Of a stretch of DNA of 64,000 nucleotides, positions 61,894 through 64,000 are shown piece by piece (positions within the stretch are counted from its first letter, which is position 1; each line of letters starts with the position of its first letter). The stretch is taken from positions 372,001 to 436,000 of the forward strand of contig NZ_JAOANI010000015.1 in assembly GCF_025318105.1 (NCBI RefSeq), given 5' to 3'. The position numbers and the translations under genes are program-made. Origin of the DNA: Venatoribacter pacificus (GTDB lineage: Bacteria > Pseudomonadota > Gammaproteobacteria > Pseudomonadales > Oceanobacteraceae). A model generated the notes under the pieces. That model saw nothing but the letters and a program-made list of their open reading frames with translations. It was not told the origin of the DNA and made no database searches.

Positions 61894-62487
61894 ATGACAC
61901 ACACAATCAAAGTCTGGGACCCGCTGGTGCGTATCTTCCACTGGTCGCTGGTGCTGTTTTTCTTTATCGCTTATCTGAGTGAAGACGAGTTCGAAACCCT
62001 GCACGTCTGGGCTGGTTACAGCGTGGCTGCGCTGGTCACCTTTCGCCTGGTATGGGGGCTGATTGGCAGCCATCACGCACGTTTCAGCGACTTTGTGACG
62101 TCCCCGCGTGGCGTATGGAATTATCTGATTGCCATTCCGGCCGGTAAGGCGCGCCGCTACATCGGCCACAACCCGGCCGGGGGTGCCATGGTGGTTGCCC
62201 TGCTGTTAGCGCTGACCGGCACCGTGGTATTCGGTATGGCAACGCTGGGCGCGGATGAAAACGCCGGGCCATTAGCAGGCACCTGGCTGGCCTCTTTTGA
62301 CGAACACACGCTGAAAGAAATCCACGAATTTTTCGCCAACAGCACACTGGCGCTGGTCTTCCTGCACGTTGCCGGGGTGCTGTTCAGCAGTTTGCATCAC
62401 CGCGAAAACCTGGTGCGCTCAATGATTCACGGTCGCAAAGAAGCACGCTCTGACGACATTGACGGCCAGGGAGATCAGCATGAATAA
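61894..62487 (+). CDS. Cytochrome b (b561-type) of the SHP/DHC cluster
   Basis: A 197-residue four-helix di-haem membrane cytochrome of the Ni/Fe-hydrogenase-type b561 group. Haem-ligand histidines are expected in VRIFHWSLVLFFFIAYL, ETLHVWAGYSVAALVTFRLVWG, NPAGGAMVVALLLALTG and LVFLHVAGVLFSSLHHRENLV. It should pass electrons from quinol to the c-type cytochromes encoded downstream. ATG 61894 follows GAGGAGAGG. The next gene's ATG overlaps its last codons by 8 bp. Confidence 0.88.
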   Translation: MTHTIKVWDPLVRIFHWSLVLFFFIAYLSEDEFETLHVWAGYSVAALVTFRLVWGLIGSHHARFSDFVTSPRGVWNYLIAIPAGKARRYIGHNPAGGAMVVALLLALTGTVVFGMATLGADENAGPLAGTWLASFDEHTLKEIHEFFANSTLALVFLHVAGVLFSSLHHRENLVRSMIHGRKEARSDDIDGQGDQHE

Positions 62488-62875
62488 CCTGACCCGCCGC
62501 GCCTTGAGTGCGGCTCTTTTTACCTTAAGCCTGCTCGCCACCAGCCTCAGCTATGCCGACGCCAGCGTCCAGCTTCAGGCTCTGCAAGCTGGCGGAGCGG
62601 GGCCATTCTCAGCCGCCGCCGGTGAGGCGCTGTGGCTGCAGGACAACAACGGGCGCAGTTGTGCCAGCTGCCACGGACGCGATCCGGCACAGCCCGGCAA
62701 ACATCAGAAAACCGGCAAGCTCATTGAGCCGATGACGGTGCACGCCAACCCGGAGCGCTTTACCGATGCCGCCAAAACAGAGAAGTGGTTCCTGCGTAAC
62801 TGCCGCTGGACGCTGGGCCGCGAGTGCAGTGCGCAGGAAAAAGGCGATGTGATTACCTGGCTCAGCCAGCCCTGA
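62480..62875 (+). CDS. SHP-type c cytochrome (DUF1924)
   Basis: A 131-residue exported monohaem cytochrome c. Signal about 1-26 (cleavage SYA-DA) and one haem motif CASCH (61-65), with the DUF1924 pattern EALWLQDNNGRSCASCHGRDPAQPGKHQKTGKLIEPM and RNCRWTLGRECSAQEKGDVITWL holding an extra Cys pair. Sphaeroides haem protein, the family prototype, binds oxygen or other small ligands with an Asn axial ligand. ATG 62480 overlaps the upstream stop; AGGGAGATC precedes it. Confidence 0.9.
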   Translation: MNNLTRRALSAALFTLSLLATSLSYADASVQLQALQAGGAGPFSAAAGEALWLQDNNGRSCASCHGRDPAQPGKHQKTGKLIEPMTVHANPERFTDAAKTEKWFLRNCRWTLGRECSAQEKGDVITWLSQP

Positions 62876-62897
62876 TTCGGAAAAACGGAGAATAACC

Positions 62898-63482
62898 ATG
62901 AGCAAACTGAACGCCCTGCGTTTTGCCACCGGCACACTGCTGCTGGGCAGCGCCCTGACCCTTGGCATTTACGGCCTGAGCACTCTGAATAATCAATCCT
63001 TCGCGGATGACGATGATGATGAGCACAGCGAATACCGGCCGCGCAGCGAACAGCCCGGCACAGATACCGCCGCAGCGCAGCAATACAAACAAGAATGCGG
63101 CAGCTGCCATCTGCCTTATCCGGCCAAGCTGCTGCCGGCGCGCAGCTGGCAGACGATGATGGCCAGCCTTGATAATCACTTTGGTGACGATGCCTCGCTG
63201 AGTGCCGCCGCTCAGGCAGAGATTCTGGCCTACCTGAGTGCTCACAGCGCCAGCAATCACACACGCTACCTTAAAGGCCTCGCCTACAACGACACTCCTC
63301 AGCGCATCACCGAACTGCCATACTTTAAACGTAAGCACCGGGAAGTACCGGAGCGTATGGTCACTGGCAATCCGCAGGTTGGTTCATTCAGTCAATGCGA
63401 CAGCTGCCATAAAGATGCCGCACAGGGGAAATTCAATGAACATACGGTGGTTATTCCTGGCTTTGGCCGTTGGGACGATTAA
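62898..63482 (+). CDS. Di-haem cytochrome c (DHC)
   Basis: A 194-residue exported cytochrome with two haem motifs, CGSCH (67-71) and CDSCH (167-171). The N-terminal hydrophobic segment (about 10-30) may be a signal or anchor, followed by an Asp-rich run DDDDDEHSEY. Family members reduce SHP. Gene starts 22 bp after the SHP gene; its 3' end overlaps the PepSY gene by 47 bp. Confidence 0.9.
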   Translation: MSKLNALRFATGTLLLGSALTLGIYGLSTLNNQSFADDDDDEHSEYRPRSEQPGTDTAAAQQYKQECGSCHLPYPAKLLPARSWQTMMASLDNHFGDDASLSAAAQAEILAYLSAHSASNHTRYLKGLAYNDTPQRITELPYFKRKHREVPERMVTGNPQVGSFSQCDSCHKDAAQGKFNEHTVVIPGFGRWDD

Positions 63483-63735
63483 TCCGGCCTTTGCCGGAAA
63501 ACATCCCGACCAGACCCAGATCAGGGCCTGGGTGGAGCAGGGTGAGATACTCTCTCTGGAAGCCATTCTGCAACGGCATCCTCTGGGTGGTGAACTGCTG
63601 GATGCCGAAGTGGAATGGGAAGACGGTGTGCTGGTGTACGAACTCAAATGGCTCGATAGCCACGGACAGCGACATGAAACCTATATCGACGCCCGCAGCG
63701 GTGCCTGGCTGGAGGATGAAAGCGATGACGACTGA
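63436..63735 (+). CDS. Small PepSY-domain periplasmic protein
   Basis: A 99-residue exported protein: signal about 1-20 (cleavage AFA-GK), then one PepSY repeat (ILSLEAILQRHPLGGELLDAEVEWEDGVLVYELKWLDSHGQRHETYIDARSGAWL). ATG 63436 lies inside the last part of the di-haem gene in another frame, with AGGGGAA upstream. PepSY proteins beside QseBC/PmrAB-like two-component genes often sense or modulate the kinase. It precedes the response regulator by 12 bp. Confidence 0.85.
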   Translation: MNIRWLFLALAVGTINPAFAGKHPDQTQIRAWVEQGEILSLEAILQRHPLGGELLDAEVEWEDGVLVYELKWLDSHGQRHETYIDARSGAWLEDESDDD

Positions 63736-63747
63736 GGCCCGGCCGCT

Positions 63748-64000
63748 GTGAAGCTGCTGCTGATCGAAGATGACCAGCAACTGACCGATGCCCTGCAGCC
63801 GCTGCTGCGCGAAGCCGGTTACGCGGTAGAGGTCAGCCACGATGGCATTGATGGTGAGTTTCTCGGCAACGAGTTGCAGCCGGATCTGATCGTGCTTGAT
63901 CTCGGCCTGCCGGGTAAAAACGGTCTGGACGTGCTGCGCAGCTGGCGCAATGCCGGTAACCGCACGCCGGTACTGGTGCTGACCGCACGTGACGCCTGGC
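63748..64000 (+). CDS. OmpR-family response regulator (5' part, cut by window end)
   Basis: The first 84 codons of a response regulator of the QseB/PmrA type. GTG start, then KLLLIEDDQQLTDALQPLLREAGYAVE with the acidic pair and phospho-acceptor Asp in LIVLDLGLPGKNGLDVL, and the Thr-bearing strand VLVLTARDAW. The DNA-binding domain and kinase would lie beyond the window. Its operon has a matching 11-bp-period direct repeat at its promoter, so autoregulation is likely. Confidence 0.9.
   Translation, partial: MKLLLIEDDQQLTDALQPLLREAGYAVEVSHDGIDGEFLGNELQPDLIVLDLGLPGKNGLDVLRSWRNAGNRTPVLVLTARDAW

Overview
The window is a gene-dense stretch of a gammaproteobacterial chromosome. GC content looks to be in the mid-50s percent by eye. 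The gene families (Rep, ComM/YifB, a complete F-type ATP synthase operon, ParAB, RsmG, the leucine/isovalerate liu operon, many periplasmic and outer-membrane proteins) and the protein sequences fit a marine, Oceanospirillales-like heterotroph. The genus cannot be fixed from the sequence alone. No rRNA, tRNA, CRISPR array or prophage was seen. The only recognisable mobile element is a RAYT transposase gene flanked by inverted REP sequences.

Layout. 1-4.6 kb: 3' end of glmS with an unoccupied attTn7 region, a secreted class-3 lipase and a large DUF2339 membrane protein. 4.8-11.7 kb: a porin, an orphan solute-binding protein, a 763-residue lipoprotein and Rep helicase. 12-15.4 kb: an EAL phosphodiesterase with a ruined GGDEF domain, an unlisted 54-residue membrane protein and ComM. 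15.5-24.2 kb: a subtilase lipoprotein, a small lipoprotein, a SCO1-type copper protein, a MATE pump, an unknown 213-residue protein, a LysR regulator divergent from cytochrome b561 plus YceI, and a small membrane protein. 24.4-28.7 kb: an NMT1-like binding lipoprotein translationally coupled to a membrane GGDEF-EAL protein, then a histone-deacetylase-family enzyme. 28.8-32.5 kb: a repeat-bearing lipoprotein, a second LysR, a dienoyl-CoA isomerase and a small outer-membrane barrel.

32.6-43.8 kb is the origin-proximal block read on the minus strand: rsmG-parA-parB, then an inserted plus-strand M43 metalloprotease, then atpIBEFHAGDC. Past atpC lie about 350 bp of degenerate tandem copies of the atpC tail plus its terminator. 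mnmG is absent upstream of rsmG, and glmS sits about 32 kb away in opposite orientation, so the usual mnmG-rsmG-par-atp-glmUS synteny is broken. 43.9-48.2 kb: an MFS transporter, a DODA-type dioxygenase and a DUF4105 protein with a partner lipoprotein. 48.2-58.7 kb: liuRABCDE, the RAYT element, acetoacetyl-CoA synthetase and a crotonase; together these take isovaleryl-CoA to acetyl-CoA and re-activate acetoacetate. A perfect 16-bp palindrome precedes liuR. 59-60.8 kb: a small lipoprotein with a collagen-like protein. 60.9-64 kb: an orphan binding protein divergent from a haem operon (cytochrome b, SHP-type c cytochrome, di-haem c cytochrome, PepSY protein, response regulator cut by the window end), preceded by an 11-bp-period direct repeat of the PmrA/QseB type.

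Recurring themes are c-di-GMP turnover, stand-alone solute-binding proteins without ABC partners, and a cohort of surface-type lipoproteins whose mature N-terminus is mostly Cys-Gly-Gly.
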